The notes beneath the pieces are model-generated. The model had not been told where the DNA came from, did not search any database, and saw only the letters and a program-made list of their open reading frames with translations. This document shows positions 1 through 8,189 of a DNA stretch of 20,363 nt, piece after piece. Source of the stretch: Gammaproteobacteria bacterium. GTDB taxonomy: Bacteria > Pseudomonadota > Gammaproteobacteria > Acidiferrobacterales > Acidiferrobacteraceae. A program made the translations under genes and the position numbers. Position 1 is the stretch's first letter. Each line of letters opens with the position of its first letter. Where the stretch lies: positions 1 to 20,363 of the forward strand of contig JAPTWT010000039.1 in the NCBI GenBank assembly GCA_028064935.1. The letters are read 5' to 3'.

Positions 1-280
1 CGCCTGAGACCTGACGAGCGCGGTCCGTGCGCGCGCGGCGGATGGTACACGCCCAGGGGGTTTGGAGGCACTGATCGGGTGTGGGCCTTCAGGGGGCTCA
101 GGCGCCGCCCGGCCTGGCAGGGGCCCACATCGGACGGTTGAACGCCCCCTTACGCCCCAGACGTGCCCCGGGCCGGGACGCCGCCGCGGGTCAGGCGGAT
201 GGCCGAGGGAACGGGGCCCGGGAGACGGCCGCGCCAGGGTTCGGGTATGTGATGGGGCCGCAGCACGCGATCGCCGTGAT
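1..280. other. Left edge, no gene seen
   Basis: This GC-rich stretch lies downstream of pilR. The open frames through it have no recognisable protein motif, no good ribosome binding site and no family resemblance. I see no T-tailed hairpin that would serve as an obvious pilR terminator. Confidence 0.4.
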
Positions 281-1645
281 TCACTCGATGCCGAGTTTTT
301 CGAGCTTGTAGCGTAGGGCGCGGAAGGTGATACCGAGTTCGCGGGCGGCGGCGGTCTTGTTCTGGTTGGTGTCGCGCAGGGCCTTTTCGATGGCCGCGCG
401 TTCGACCTGCGCCAGGTGGTCCTCGAGCGACCGCTCGCCCGTATAGTCCGCCATTTCGAATGGCGAGCTTTCGGCCTCGGTAAGCTTGTCGGTCAGTCCC
501 GGGACATCGTATCCGGGCAGACGCAGGTCCGCTACGTCGATCTCGCCGCTCTCGCACAAGGTCAGCGCCCGTTCCATGATGTTCTCGAGCTCGCGGACGT
601 TGCCGGGGAAGGGATATCTCTTCAGTGTCGCCAAGGCCGCGGGGGTGAGTGGCAAGGGGCGACCCATGCTCAGCTTGGCGGCCAGATGCGCCGCGAGCGC
701 CGGGATGTCCTCGGCGCGTTCGCGCAGCGGCGGGATCACGAGTTCGATGACGTTCAGGCGGTAGTAGAGGTCCTGGCGGAACGCGCCGGTGCGCACCAGG
801 TCGTGGAGGTTTTTGTGCGTGGCCGACAGGATGCGTACGTCTACCGCCACTTCCTGCTGGCTGCCGACCGGACGTACCGCCTTCTCCTGGATGGCGCGCA
901 GGAGTTTGACCTGCATGGGGACCGGCAGGTCGCCGACCTCATCCAGGAACAGGGTGCCCCCGCTTGCGGTCTTGAATAGCCCGTCCTTGTCGCTGAAGGC
1001 GCCGGTGAAGCTGCCCTTCTTGTGGCCGAAGAACTCGCTTTCCATCAGCTGCTCGGGTATCGCCCCGCAGTTGACGGCCACGAACGGGCGGCCGGCGCGG
1101 GGCCCGAGATCATGGATGAGACGCGCGGCGAGCTCCTTGCCGGTACCGGACTCCCCGGAGATATATACGGGCGCCTGGCCGCGCGCCAGGCGCTCGATGA
1201 GGGCGCGGACCTCGCGGATGGCCTGGGAATCACCGAGAAGTTTGGCGGCGGCGCTCGCGCCGTCGCTCGGCGCCTGTTTCGAGAGGTTCAGGGCGCTGCG
1301 TACGAGCGCCCGTAATTCATTGATATTGAGCGGTTTGCATACGAAGTCGAAGGCCCCGCCCTTCAATGCCGCGATGGCCGTCTCCATACTCCCATGGGCG
1401 GTGATGACCGCCACCGGTAGCCCGCGATGATGCTCCTCGATATGGCGGACGATGGCAAGGCCGTCCCCATCGGGTAGGCGCATGTCCGTGAGGCACAGGT
1501 CAAACCGGTACTCCTCGAGCAGCGCGAAGGCCGAGGCCACGTCGCCGGCCGAGCGAGTCTCGATGTTCATGCGCCCGAGCGTAAGCTCGAGCAGCGCGCG
1601 GATATCGGCTTCGTCATCGATGATGAGGACTTGGGGGATGGTCAT
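281..1645 (-). CDS. pilR: PilR, sigma54-dependent response regulator for type IV pili
   Basis: This 454-residue NtrC-type activator is the partner of PilS and in the family switches on the pilin gene with RNA polymerase-sigma54. Residues 1-120 are a receiver domain with acidic residues D11 and D12, the likely phosphoacceptor D54 and conserved K104. Residues 135-365 are the AAA+ domain, with Walker A GESGTGKE (164-171), the sigma54-contact loop GSFTGA (211-216) and Walker B TLFLDE. The C-terminus is a Fis-type helix-turn-helix (TAAARELGITFRALRYKLEK). Serine in place of the usual alanine in GAFTGA is, as I recall, also found in Pseudomonas PilR. The frame is open further upstream, but I chose the ATG beginning MTIPQVLIIDD because it starts directly at the receiver fold and overlaps the pilS stop by four bases (ATGA), a sign of coupled translation. 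Confidence 0.93.
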   Translation of the reverse strand: MTIPQVLIIDDEADIRALLELTLGRMNIETRSAGDVASAFALLEEYRFDLCLTDMRLPDGDGLAIVRHIEEHHRGLPVAVITAHGSMETAIAALKGGAFDFVCKPLNINELRALVRSALNLSKQAPSDGASAAAKLLGDSQAIREVRALIERLARGQAPVYISGESGTGKELAARLIHDLGPRAGRPFVAVNCGAIPEQLMESEFFGHKKGSFTGAFSDKDGLFKTASGGTLFLDEVGDLPVPMQVKLLRAIQEKAVRPVGSQQEVAVDVRILSATHKNLHDLVRTGAFRQDLYYRLNVIELVIPPLRERAEDIPALAAHLAAKLSMGRPLPLTPAALATLKRYPFPGNVRELENIMERALTLCESGEIDVADLRLPGYDVPGLTDKLTEAESSPFEMADYTGERSLEDHLAQVERAAIEKALRDTNQNKTAAARELGITFRALRYKLEKLGIE

Positions 1646-3294
1646 GATGCCAGGGCCGCATCCGTGCAGTCGGTGAGCCGGCCGAAGGTCAGGCGGAACT
1701 GGCACCCCGTGGGTGTCGGCCGGTGTTCCAGACGCGCGCCGTTGGCCTCGGCGAGCTCCCGGGCGATATAGAGGCCAAGGCCGGTGCCACGCGCGGTGGT
1801 CGTGAAGAACGGATCGAATATGCGATCGACGATGGCGTCTTTGATGCCCTCGCCCCAATCGATGACATCGAGGATGCTATGGCCTTCGCTGTCGACACTG
1901 ATCAGGAGCTTGACGATCGGGACTTCGTGATAGGGTGCGCTGTGCTTGAGCGAGTTGTGGCACAGATTGTTCACGATCTGAAACAGGTGATCGGTGTCGA
2001 AGCACACCATCTGCGGCTGCTCGATTACAAGGTTCAGGGCCTTGACGGGGATATTGAGGGCGGTCGCCACCGCCGGCAGGGTCTGCGCGATCCAGGTCGA
2101 CAGGGCAAAGCGCGTGGCGTTGGTGCGGTCCCGCCGGCCGAGCTGCAGGACGTTCTCGACGATGGTGTTCATGCGCCGCCCCTGGTCGTCGATGATGGCG
2201 GCGAGGCTGCGCGCTTCGGCGCCGATGTCCGGGGTCTCGGTCAGCAATTGCGCGGCATGGGTGATGGCGCCAAGCGGGTTGCGGATCTCGTGGGCGATGC
2301 CGGCGGTGAGCCGCGCCAGGCCCGCCATCTTCAACTGCTGCGCCTGTTGCTTCAGGATGGCGGTGTCTTCCAGGAACACCAGGGTCGCGGCATTGGCGTC
2401 GCGTCCCAGGGGCTTGAATCGCGGCAGCAGCGTGTAACCGGTGGCCGCCACGAACAGCCGGCGCCCCCCGGAGACGTCATTGCGCTGTGCCAGCCATTGC
2501 TCGAAGAGCGCCGGGGCTATGGTCTGGAGCAGGGGCTGGGTGTCCGGAGCGGCAAGTCCGAGATAGGTCTGGGCGGTCTTGTTGGCCAGCCGGATATGGC
2601 CGGTGGGGGCAACCACCAATACCCCCGACTGCAGGTGCTGCACGATCTGTTCGTTGAGGCGCCCGAGATGCCGTATGTCCAGCTCCTGGCGCTCCGCCAG
2701 GGCCTCGGTAAGGCGCAGCCTGTCGGCGACCAGGTGCGCGAGGCTTGCGGTGGCGAATAGCACGAGACCAAAAAGGCCGACCTGCGAGTAGCTGGCCGGC
2801 AGGCCGTTTTGCGAGCCGGTGAGGTAGGGCCAGGCGCTCTCCAGCAGGATGCCGATGGTGGTGAGCGAGGCGAAGAATATGGTCATGCGCCGATTCAATA
2901 GAAAGCTCGTGCCGGCGGTCGACACCAGGAGCAGGATGCCGGTGCCGCTTGCGAGCCCCCCGCTTGCGTGCATGAGCAGGATCAATGCCACCACGTCGCA
3001 GAAGGCCAAGACCGCCGCCTGGGTCTCGAAGTCGCCCAGCCGCCGGCGCGTGGTGTCGATGGCCACCAGGTAGACCGCGGCGTAGAGCAGGGCGACCACG
3101 AGAAAGAGTTGCGGGTCGGTACTCGCGAAGGGTGCGAGCGACCCCGCCCAGAATCCGGCGATGCATGCGAGTAGCGCCAGTGCCAGGCGGTAGGTGTTGA
3201 AATAGCTCAACAACAGCCAATTCTGCTCGCGCACGAGTAACGGCGTCTCGGCGCCGTCCGTGGCCAGATCCAGGGTATGATGGGCGGTACTCAT
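1642..3294 (-). CDS. pilS: PilS, membrane sensor histidine kinase of the type IV pilus system
   Basis: The 550-residue protein phosphorylates PilR. Residues about 28-190 carry several hydrophobic membrane segments (roughly six), followed by a linker and a PAS-like region (about 215-310). The HisKA dimerisation domain has the phospho-acceptor in the H-box AGIAHEIRNPLGAI (H335). The HATPase domain shows the N-box NNLCHNSLKHS (441-452), the G1 box DWGEGI (479-484) and the G2 box GTGLGLYIARE (503-513). Length and layout fit PilS of Pseudomonas (about 530 residues). The ATG is preceded by AAGG about five bases upstream. It lies 40 bp after the PP0621-family gene, and its stop overlaps the pilR start. 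In P. aeruginosa PilS senses pilin levels in the membrane; whether that applies here cannot be seen from the sequence. Confidence 0.92.
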   Translation of the reverse strand: MSTAHHTLDLATDGAETPLLVREQNWLLLSYFNTYRLALALLACIAGFWAGSLAPFASTDPQLFLVVALLYAAVYLVAIDTTRRRLGDFETQAAVLAFCDVVALILLMHASGGLASGTGILLLVSTAGTSFLLNRRMTIFFASLTTIGILLESAWPYLTGSQNGLPASYSQVGLFGLVLFATASLAHLVADRLRLTEALAERQELDIRHLGRLNEQIVQHLQSGVLVVAPTGHIRLANKTAQTYLGLAAPDTQPLLQTIAPALFEQWLAQRNDVSGGRRLFVAATGYTLLPRFKPLGRDANAATLVFLEDTAILKQQAQQLKMAGLARLTAGIAHEIRNPLGAITHAAQLLTETPDIGAEARSLAAIIDDQGRRMNTIVENVLQLGRRDRTNATRFALSTWIAQTLPAVATALNIPVKALNLVIEQPQMVCFDTDHLFQIVNNLCHNSLKHSAPYHEVPIVKLLISVDSEGHSILDVIDWGEGIKDAIVDRIFDPFFTTTARGTGLGLYIARELAEANGARLEHRPTPTGCQFRLTFGRLTDCTDAALAS

Positions 3295-3334
3295 ACGCCT
3301 TGAATTAGCACAGTTTCACCGTTAAGGCAAAGGC

Positions 3335-3586
3335 TCAGCCGTGGTGCGCGGCGTCGCGGTGCTCCGGGCAGCAAAACAGTGCGTCATGGGCCCCGGGGAC
3401 GGCCTCGGAGCGCGGGACATAAAGACCGCAGTGGGCGCAGGCCACCATGTCGCCGGCGGTGCGTACGCGGCGGCGTAGCGGCGTGGGCCGTGGTGGTGGG
3501 GTACGAAAGGGGCGTTGCGGACGCAGGACGCGGCGGATGAACCACCAGGCGGCCCATAGGACAAGAAGATCGACCAGGAGCTTCAC
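3335..3586 (-). CDS. PP0621-family small membrane/zinc-ribbon protein
   Basis: This 83-residue protein has one N-terminal hydrophobic segment (LLVDLLVLWAAWWFIRRVL), a basic, proline-rich middle, and a C-terminal cysteine/histidine cluster (CAHCGLYVPRSEAVPG, then FCCPEHR) that looks like a zinc-binding ribbon. This arrangement and the phrase GLYVPRSEA match the PP0621 family of uncharacterised proteins, which often sits directly before pilS in gammaproteobacteria. The start is a GTG 20 bp from the 3' end of tRNA-Pro; the ribosome binding site is weak. No molecular function is established; a role linked to the PilS/PilR pair is inference from position only. Confidence 0.8.
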   Translation of the reverse strand: MKLLVDLLVLWAAWWFIRRVLRPQRPFRTPPPRPTPLRRRVRTAGDMVACAHCGLYVPRSEAVPGAHDALFCCPEHRDAAHHG

Positions 3587-3606
3587 GAAGGCGATGCTCT
3601 CTAAAT

Positions 3607-3683
3607 TGGTCGGGGTGAGAGGATTCGAACCTCCGGCCCCTAGCTCCCGAAGCTAGTGCTCTACCAGGCTGAGCTACACCCCG
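3607..3683 (-). tRNA. tRNA-Pro (anticodon CGG)
   Basis: Read on the minus strand, the 7-bp acceptor stem CGGGGTG pairs with CACCCCG. It is followed by a D-arm, an anticodon stem CTAGC/GCTAG with loop TTCGGGA (anticodon CGG, reading CCG), the T-arm with GTTCGAATC, and an encoded CCA tail. The gene lies 30 bp after ispB and 20 bp before the PP0621-family gene on the same strand. Confidence 0.97.
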
Positions 3684-3713
3684 TCGACGTGCCGTCCCCC
3701 ACGGAACCCCCTC

Positions 3714-4712
3714 TTAGTGGTCCCTGTGAACGGAAAAATGGGCCAAGTCCAGCAATGCCTGCTTATACGGGGAGTCGGGCAAAGGTGAGAGTGCCGCCCG
3801 CGCCAAATCGGCCTCGCCCTCGGCCCGCGCGCAAGTGTACGCGATCGCCTGAGTGGATTCAATGGCGGCTACCACCCCGTCGATGCGTTCGAGCCCGCCC
3901 TGTTCGATGGCATCGCGCACCAGCGCGCGCTCGGCGGGTGTGCCGGTGCGCAATACGTGGATGAGCGGCAGCGTGGTCTTGCCCTCCGCCAGGTCGTCGC
4001 CGATGTTCTTTCCGAGGCGCGCGTTGTGCTGGCCGTAATCGAGGGCATCGTCGATGAGCTGAAAGGCGGTGCCGAGATGACGGCCGTAGGCGGCCAGGAC
4101 CGGTTCCATGAGGGGGGCGCCACCGAGCACCGCGCCAAGCTCGGCTGCGGCCTCGAAGAGTTTGGCGGTCTTGCTGCGGATGACCGCGAGATAGCGATCC
4201 TCTTCGATGTCCGGGTCGTTGCAGTTGATGAGCTGCATGACCTCGCCCTCGGCGATGGTATTGGTGGCGTGCGCCAGGATCTCCATGACCCGCAGGTTTT
4301 GGACCTCGACCATCATCTCGAAGGCCCGCGAGTACAGGAAATCGCCCACCAGCACGCTTGCCTCGTTGCCGAATACGGCGTTGGCGCTCGCCTGTCCGCG
4401 GCGCATCGCCGACCCGTCGACGACGTCGTCGTGCAGTAACGTCGCGGTGTGGATGAACTCGATGACGGTCGCCAGGGTGATGTGCGCGGTGCCTTCATAA
4501 TGAAAGGCCTTGGCGGCCAGCAGCAGTACCGCCGGACGCAGGCGCTTGCCGCCGCTTTGAATGATGTAGCGCCCCAGCTGATTGATGAGCACGATTTCCG
4601 AGTCGAGCCGACGGGCGATCTCGCGGTCGATGGCCAGGCTCTCGTCTTTGATGAGCGCATGGATGTCGTCGAGGTCGAAGGCCGGGTGATCGACAGGCGC
4701 AGGCGTGGACAT
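3714..4712 (-). CDS. ispB: Octaprenyl (polyprenyl) diphosphate synthase
   Basis: The 332-residue trans-prenyltransferase adds isopentenyl units to farnesyl diphosphate to make the quinone side chain. It shows the substrate-binding GGKRLRP (54-60), the first Asp-rich motif in LLHDDVVD (DDVVD, 95-99), and the second in FQLIDDALDYG (DDALD, 221-225), followed by GDDLAEGKTTLPL. Length matches E. coli IspB (323). The ATG follows a clear GGGGAG ribosome binding site. As in many gammaproteobacteria it is divergent from rplU. Chain length cannot be read reliably from sequence, so the octaprenyl label is by family. Confidence 0.93.
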   Translation of the reverse strand: MSTPAPVDHPAFDLDDIHALIKDESLAIDREIARRLDSEIVLINQLGRYIIQSGGKRLRPAVLLLAAKAFHYEGTAHITLATVIEFIHTATLLHDDVVDGSAMRRGQASANAVFGNEASVLVGDFLYSRAFEMMVEVQNLRVMEILAHATNTIAEGEVMQLINCNDPDIEEDRYLAVIRSKTAKLFEAAAELGAVLGGAPLMEPVLAAYGRHLGTAFQLIDDALDYGQHNARLGKNIGDDLAEGKTTLPLIHVLRTGTPAERALVRDAIEQGGLERIDGVVAAIESTQAIAYTCARAEGEADLARAALSPLPDSPYKQALLDLAHFSVHRDH

Positions 4713-4739
4713 GGGCTCCCCTTGGCAAAAGCGCCGTCA

Positions 4740-4768
4740 TGCTCTGCCGGAATGACGTGTGCTGTCAA
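4740..4768 (-). promoter_or_regulatory. Possible ispB promoter
   Basis: On the minus strand a perfect -35 box TTGACA (4763-4768) is followed at the right distance only by a poor -10 match (GAGCAT, about 4740-4745). It is correctly placed about 30-50 bp before the ispB start. The weak -10 keeps confidence low. Confidence 0.3.
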
Positions 4769-4810
4769 GCGACCGACTGGCGGTAGGTCGGGCCGCCCGA
4801 GCACGATGCA

Positions 4811-4839
4811 TTGACCCGCTCACCCAAAGTCACTAGAAT
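4811..4839 (+). promoter_or_regulatory. Sigma70 promoter of rplU-rpmA-obgE-proB
   Basis: A -35 box TTGACC (4811-4816) and a -10 box TAGAAT (4834-4839) are separated by exactly 17 bp, with a likely start of transcription near 4846. This leaves a leader of about 85 nt before rplU. Confidence 0.75.
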
Positions 4840-4890
4840 CGCCGCTTTTAACGGGGCCGGCAACCGGAATGTTCCCGCCGCCCCTTAAGG

Positions 4891-4918
4891 CATTCGGTCA
4901 GGGACATTCGGTCAGGGA
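4891..4918 (+). repeat. 14-bp perfect tandem repeat in the rplU leader
   Basis: CATTCGGTCAGGGA occurs twice back to back (4891-4904 and 4905-4918), ending 13 bp before the rplU ATG. The second copy supplies the only Shine-Dalgarno-like purine run (AGGGAG). The repeat may be a slippage duplication or part of a leader control element. Confidence 0.9.
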
Positions 4919-4931
4919 GTCATTCACGGCA

Positions 4932-5264
4932 ATGTACGCGGTAATCGAGACGGGCGGTAAGCAATATCGGGTGGCGGTGGGCGAGACCGTGCGGGTCGAA
5001 ACATTGCCGGCCGAGGTCGGCCAGGACGTGAGCTTGGGCAGGGTCCTGCTGATCGCCGATGGTAGCGATGTGCGGGTGGGTGCCCCGGCGCTGTCCGAGA
5101 CGGTAACGGCGCGCGTCGAGAGTCACGGCCGCGGCGAGAAGATCCGCATCTTCAAGACCCGCCGGCGCAAGCACTACCGCAAGCACGCGGGTCACCGTCA
5201 GAACTATACGGAACTGAAGATCTTGGCCATAGCGGGCAAGAGCGAACAGTCGGTACAGGGGTAA
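4932..5264 (+). CDS. rplU: 50S ribosomal protein L21
   Basis: The 110-residue protein begins [18 protein letters not shown] and carries the conserved basic segment [20 protein letters not shown] near residues 70-90, both signatures of L21. It binds 23S rRNA in the large subunit. The frame extends upstream to an earlier ATG, but the family N-terminus fixes the start at MYAV. It is followed 9 bp later by rpmA, whose ribosome binding site overlaps the rplU stop, so the two are translated from one message. Confidence 0.97.
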   Translation: MYAVIETGGKQYRVAVGETVRVETLPAEVGQDVSLGRVLLIADGSDVRVGAPALSETVTARVESHGRGEKIRIFKTRRRKHYRKHAGHRQNYTELKILAIAGKSEQSVQG

Positions 5265-5273
5265 GGAGCGGTC

Positions 5274-5534
5274 ATGGCACACAAGAAGGCAGGCGGGAGT
5301 TCCCGCAACGGTCGCGATTCCGAGTCGAAGCGCCTGGGCATCAAGCGTTTCGGCGGAGAGAAGGTCATTCCCGGCAATATCATCGTACGCCAGCGCGGTA
5401 CCCGCTTCTATCCTGGCCGCAACGTTCGGATCGGCAAGGATGACACCCTGTTTGCCTGTGCCGAGGGGCAGGTGGTGTTCGAGGTCAAGGGGCCCCAGCG
5501 TCGCAAGACGGTCAGCGTCGTTATCGCCTCGTAA
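5274..5534 (+). CDS. rpmA: 50S ribosomal protein L27
   Basis: This is an 86-residue protein with the near-invariant N-terminus [20 protein letters not shown] and the [10 protein letters not shown] motif. In the ribosome the N-terminal tail reaches toward the peptidyl transferase centre. No cleavable N-terminal extension of the Firmicutes type is present. A good AAGGAG sits 6 bp before the ATG. It is the second gene of the rplU operon. Confidence 0.97.
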   Translation: MAHKKAGGSSRNGRDSESKRLGIKRFGGEKVIPGNIIVRQRGTRFYPGRNVRIGKDDTLFACAEGQVVFEVKGPQRRKTVSVVIAS

Positions 5535-5576
5535 GGAATCCGCGGTCGCGGCCCCGGGGTTCTCGGGGAGGAATGC

Positions 5577-6635
5577 ATGAAGTTCGTCGATGAGGCCACC
5601 ATCCATGTCCAGGCGGGCGATGGGGGCAACGGGGCCTTGAGCTTCCGCCGCGAGAAGTTCGTGCCGCGCGGCGGGCCTGACGGTGGCGACGGCGGCGCGG
5701 GAGGCAGTATCTACTTCGAGGCCCAAAGCGGCCTCAATACCCTGGCTGATTTCCGGTACACGCGGCAGTTCCGCGCCGCCAACGGCGGTGGCGGATCCGG
5801 ACGGCAGCGTTCCGGTCGCAACGGCGCCGATCTCGTGGTCGCAGTCCCGATCGGTACGCTGGTGCGGGATCACGAGACCGGCGATCTCCTTGGCGACCTC
5901 ACGCGCGACGGGGCCCGGCTGCTGGTGGCCAAGGGCGGCCGTGGCGGGCTTGGTAATACCCACTTCAAGAGCAGCACCAACCGCGCCCCGCGCCGTACGG
6001 TCCCCGGGGCCCCGGGCGAAGGCCGCGCACTCTTTCTCGAATTGCAGGTGCTGGCCGATGTCGGTCTCGTGGGCCTGCCCAACGCCGGCAAATCCACATT
6101 TCTGCGCGCGGTCTCCGAGGCCCGTCCCAAGGTCGCAGACTACCCTTTTACCACCCTCCATCCGGAACTCGGGGTGGTGACCGTCGAGCGTCACCGGAGT
6201 TTTGTGATCGCCGACATCCCGGGCCTCATCGCCGGCGCCCACGAGGGTGCGGGGCTCGGGATGCAGTTTCTGCGCCATCTGGCGCGCACCCGATTGCTGC
6301 TGCATCTGGTCGATGTGGCGCCCCTCACGAACACCGATGTCGCGCGGGACGTGCGCGTCATCGAAGAGGAGCTACGGCTGTTCAATGGCGACCTCGGGTT
6401 GAAGGAGCGCTGGCTTGTGTTCAACAAGGTCGACCTGTGGCCGGAGGCCGAGCGCCCCGCGCGTCTCGAGGCCTTGCGAAAGGCGTTGGATTGGACGGGT
6501 CCGTACGCCGCGGTGTCGGCCATCAAGGGGTTGGGCTGCACCGAGCTCATGGGGCGGCTGATGCGGCGCCTGGAGGCCTTGGGCCCGGCCGCGCCGCCGC
6601 CGGCCGAGACCCTGGAAGGGTGCGACGATGCGTAG
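5577..6635 (+). CDS. obgE: Obg-family GTPase (ObgE/CgtA)
   Basis: This 352-residue GTPase is involved in 50S assembly and in stringent and cell-cycle responses. The glycine-rich Obg fold spans residues 1-158 ([20 protein letters not shown], then [13 protein letters not shown]). The G domain follows, with G1 GLPNAGKST (166-174), the switch region [12 protein letters not shown]3 DIPGL (213-217) and G4 NKVD (283-286). The acidic C-terminal tail of E. coli ObgE is short here. The ATG has a GGAGG ribosome binding site. The end overlaps the proB start by 8 bp. Confidence 0.96.
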   Translation: MKFVDEATIHVQAGDGGNGALSFRREKFVPRGGPDGGDGGAGGSIYFEAQSGLNTLADFRYTRQFRAANGGGGSGRQRSGRNGADLVVAVPIGTLVRDHETGDLLGDLTRDGARLLVAKGGRGGLGNTHFKSSTNRAPRRTVPGAPGEGRALFLELQVLADVGLVGLPNAGKSTFLRAVSEARPKVADYPFTTLHPELGVVTVERHRSFVIADIPGLIAGAHEGAGLGMQFLRHLARTRLLLHLVDVAPLTNTDVARDVRVIEEELRLFNGDLGLKERWLVFNKVDLWPEAERPARLEALRKALDWTGPYAAVSAIKGLGCTELMGRLMRRLEALGPAAPPPAETLEGCDDA

Positions 6636-7743
6636 CGGACTCGCCGGCGCCCGCCGGGTGGTGGTAAAGATCGGCAGCAGCCTGCTCACCAATCATGGCG
6701 CAGGCCTCGACCGCCCGGCGCTCGAGACGTGGGTGGCGCAGCTTGCCACGCTGCGCTCAGCCGGGCGCGACGTGGTCCTGGTGTCATCGGGGGCGGTGGC
6801 CTGCGGCATGCAGCGGCTGGCGGTGAAGAAGCGGCCGCGCGCCCTCCACGAGCTGCAGGCCCTGGCGGCACTTGGGCAGATGGGACTGATCGAGGCCTAC
6901 GAGACGGCGTTTGCGCGTCATGGCCGTCACGCCGCGCAGGTGCTGTTGACCCACGATGATCTGGCCGACCGTAAACGCTACCTCAATGCCCGCAGCGCCT
7001 TGCGCGCGCTTTTGTCGCTCGGGGTGGTGCCGATCATCAACGAGAACGACACCGTGGCCACCGAAGAGATCCGCTTCGGCGACAACGACACCTTGGCGGC
7101 ACTGGTCGCCAATCTGATCGAGGCTGAACTGCTCATCATTCTGACCGATCAGGCTGGCCTCTATGAAGAGGATCCGCGCGTCAATCCCGCGGCGCGCCTG
7201 GTCTCCGAGGCCCCGGCCGGCGATCCTGTGTATCTCGCCATGGCCGGCGCGCCCGGGGAACTCGGGCGTGGCGGTATGCGCACCAAGCTTACGGCCGCCC
7301 ACAAAGCGGCGCGCTCGGGGGCGGCCACCGTCATCGTCGCCGGACGCGAGCCGGACGTGCTTTTGCGGGTGCTGGCCGGCGAGCCGCTCGGGACCTATCT
7401 TTATCCGGCGACCTCGCGGCTCGCGGCGCGCAAGCAGTGGCTGGCCGCGCATCTGGCGGTGCGTGGCCGCCTCACGCTCGATGCCGGCGCGGTGCGGGTG
7501 TTGCGTGAGGCCGGCAAGAGCCTGTTGCCGGTCGGGGTCCGTGGAGTCGAGGGATCATTTGCGCGCGGCGAGATGGTGGCGTGCGTCGATGCCGAGGGTC
7601 GCGAGGTGGCGCGCGGTCTCGTCAACTATCCGGCCGCGGAGCTCTGTCTCATGATGGGGCGGCCGAGCGAGGAGATCGAGCCGATATTGGGTTATCAGGG
7701 CGAGCCCGAGGTTATCCACCGGGATAACCTCGTGATCGTCTAG
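6628..7743 (+). CDS. proB: Glutamate 5-kinase
   Basis: The 371-residue enzyme catalyses the first step of proline synthesis, phosphorylating glutamate. The amino-acid kinase domain (about 1-255) shows [10 protein letters not shown] at the N-terminus, the [13 protein letters not shown] loop, [21 protein letters not shown] (glutamate and nucleotide pocket) and [15 protein letters not shown]. Residues about 275-371 form the PUA domain that is typical of bacterial ProB. The start overlaps obgE and has GGAAGG upstream. The last codons contain a strong inverted repeat (7708-7731). obgE-proB linkage is common in gammaproteobacteria; no proA is seen here. Confidence 0.95.
   Translation: MRSGLAGARRVVVKIGSSLLTNHGAGLDRPALETWVAQLATLRSAGRDVVLVSSGAVACGMQRLAVKKRPRALHELQALAALGQMGLIEAYETAFARHGRHAAQVLLTHDDLADRKRYLNARSALRALLSLGVVPIINENDTVATEEIRFGDNDTLAALVANLIEAELLIILTDQAGLYEEDPRVNPAARLVSEAPAGDPVYLAMAGAPGELGRGGMRTKLTAAHKAARSGAATVIVAGREPDVLLRVLAGEPLGTYLYPATSRLAARKQWLAAHLAVRGRLTLDAGAVRVLREAGKSLLPVGVRGVEGSFARGEMVACVDAEGREVARGLVNYPAAELCLMMGRPSEEIEPILGYQGEPEVIHRDNLVIV
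7708..7731 (+). repeat. Perfect 10-bp hairpin in the last codons of proB
   Basis: GAGGTTATCC and GGATAACCTC form a perfect 10-bp stem around the 4-nt loop ACCG, ending 12 bp before the end of proB. It lacks a T tract, so it is not a standard intrinsic terminator. It lies between the convergent genes proB and rpsT. Confidence 0.8.
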
Positions 7744-7763
7744 CCGAGTCCTGGGCGCCGGCC

Positions 7764-8030
7764 CTAGGTGCTCGCGCGGTGCAGACGGGCGTTCAGGCGG
7801 CTCTTGTAGCGCGCCGCGGTGTTGCGATGCATGATGCCGCGCGATATCCCGCGGTCGATCACCGAGCTTGCCTCGCGCAACGCCATCTGACCGCCGGCGA
7901 TGTCCTTGTCGTGCACCGCCTTCAGCACCTTCTTGATCGCGGTGCGGATCTGCGAGCGAAACGCGACGTTCCGCTGCCTGTGGATCTCGGCCTGCCGCGC
8001 CCGTTTCTTTGCTTGAACTGTATTCGCCAA
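7764..8030 (-). CDS. rpsT: 30S ribosomal protein S20 (TTG start)
   Basis: The 88-residue basic helical protein begins MANTVQAKKRARQAEIHRQR, the S20 signature, and contains NTAARYKSRL near the end. It binds 16S rRNA. The start codon is TTG with AGGAG (8038-8042) at proper distance; E. coli rpsT also starts with UUG, which is part of its weak, autoregulated translation. It is convergent with proB (20 bp gap) and divergent from murJ, the arrangement seen in Pseudomonas. Confidence 0.96.
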   Translation of the reverse strand: MANTVQAKKRARQAEIHRQRNVAFRSQIRTAIKKVLKAVHDKDIAGGQMALREASSVIDRGISRGIMHRNTAARYKSRLNARLHRAST

Positions 8031-8068
8031 AAGCCTGCTCCTGGGAAGAGGATAGGAAAAAGCGGCAC

Positions 8069-8097
8069 ACTATGCCGTGGCCCCGGGGGCTTGTCAA
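8069..8097 (-). promoter_or_regulatory. Sigma70 promoter of rpsT
   Basis: Read on the minus strand, a perfect -35 TTGACA (8092-8097) and a -10 CATAGT (8069-8074) are separated by 17 bp. Transcription would start near 8062, giving a leader of about 30 nt that holds the AGGAG site before the TTG start. Confidence 0.75.
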
Positions 8098-8116
8098 TGG
8101 CGCGGACGGCGGGCGT

Positions 8117-8144
8117 TTGTGGGGCGCGTGCCGGGCGCTATACT
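8117..8144 (+). promoter_or_regulatory. Probable murJ promoter
   Basis: A good -10 box TATACT (8139-8144) lies 45 bp before the murJ start. The -35 is poor (TTGTGG at 8117-8122, 16-bp spacer). Orientation and position fit the murJ-ribF side of the divergent region. Confidence 0.4.
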
Positions 8145-8189
8145 CGCGGGCTTTGCGCGGCCGTAGGGATGAGGTCTTAAGGAGAAGCG

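Noticed and set aside
1646..1858. A longer N-terminus for PilR
   Set aside because: The extra 71 residues overlap pilS coding sequence and precede the normal receiver-domain start; ATG at 1645 with ATGA overlap is far more likely.
4920..6305. A 461-codon minus-strand open frame across rplU, rpmA and obgE
   Set aside because: It is antisense to three clearly identified genes and shows no family motif; long antisense frames are common at this GC content.
6784..7452. A 222-codon minus-strand frame inside proB
   Set aside because: Antisense to proB with no recognisable domain.
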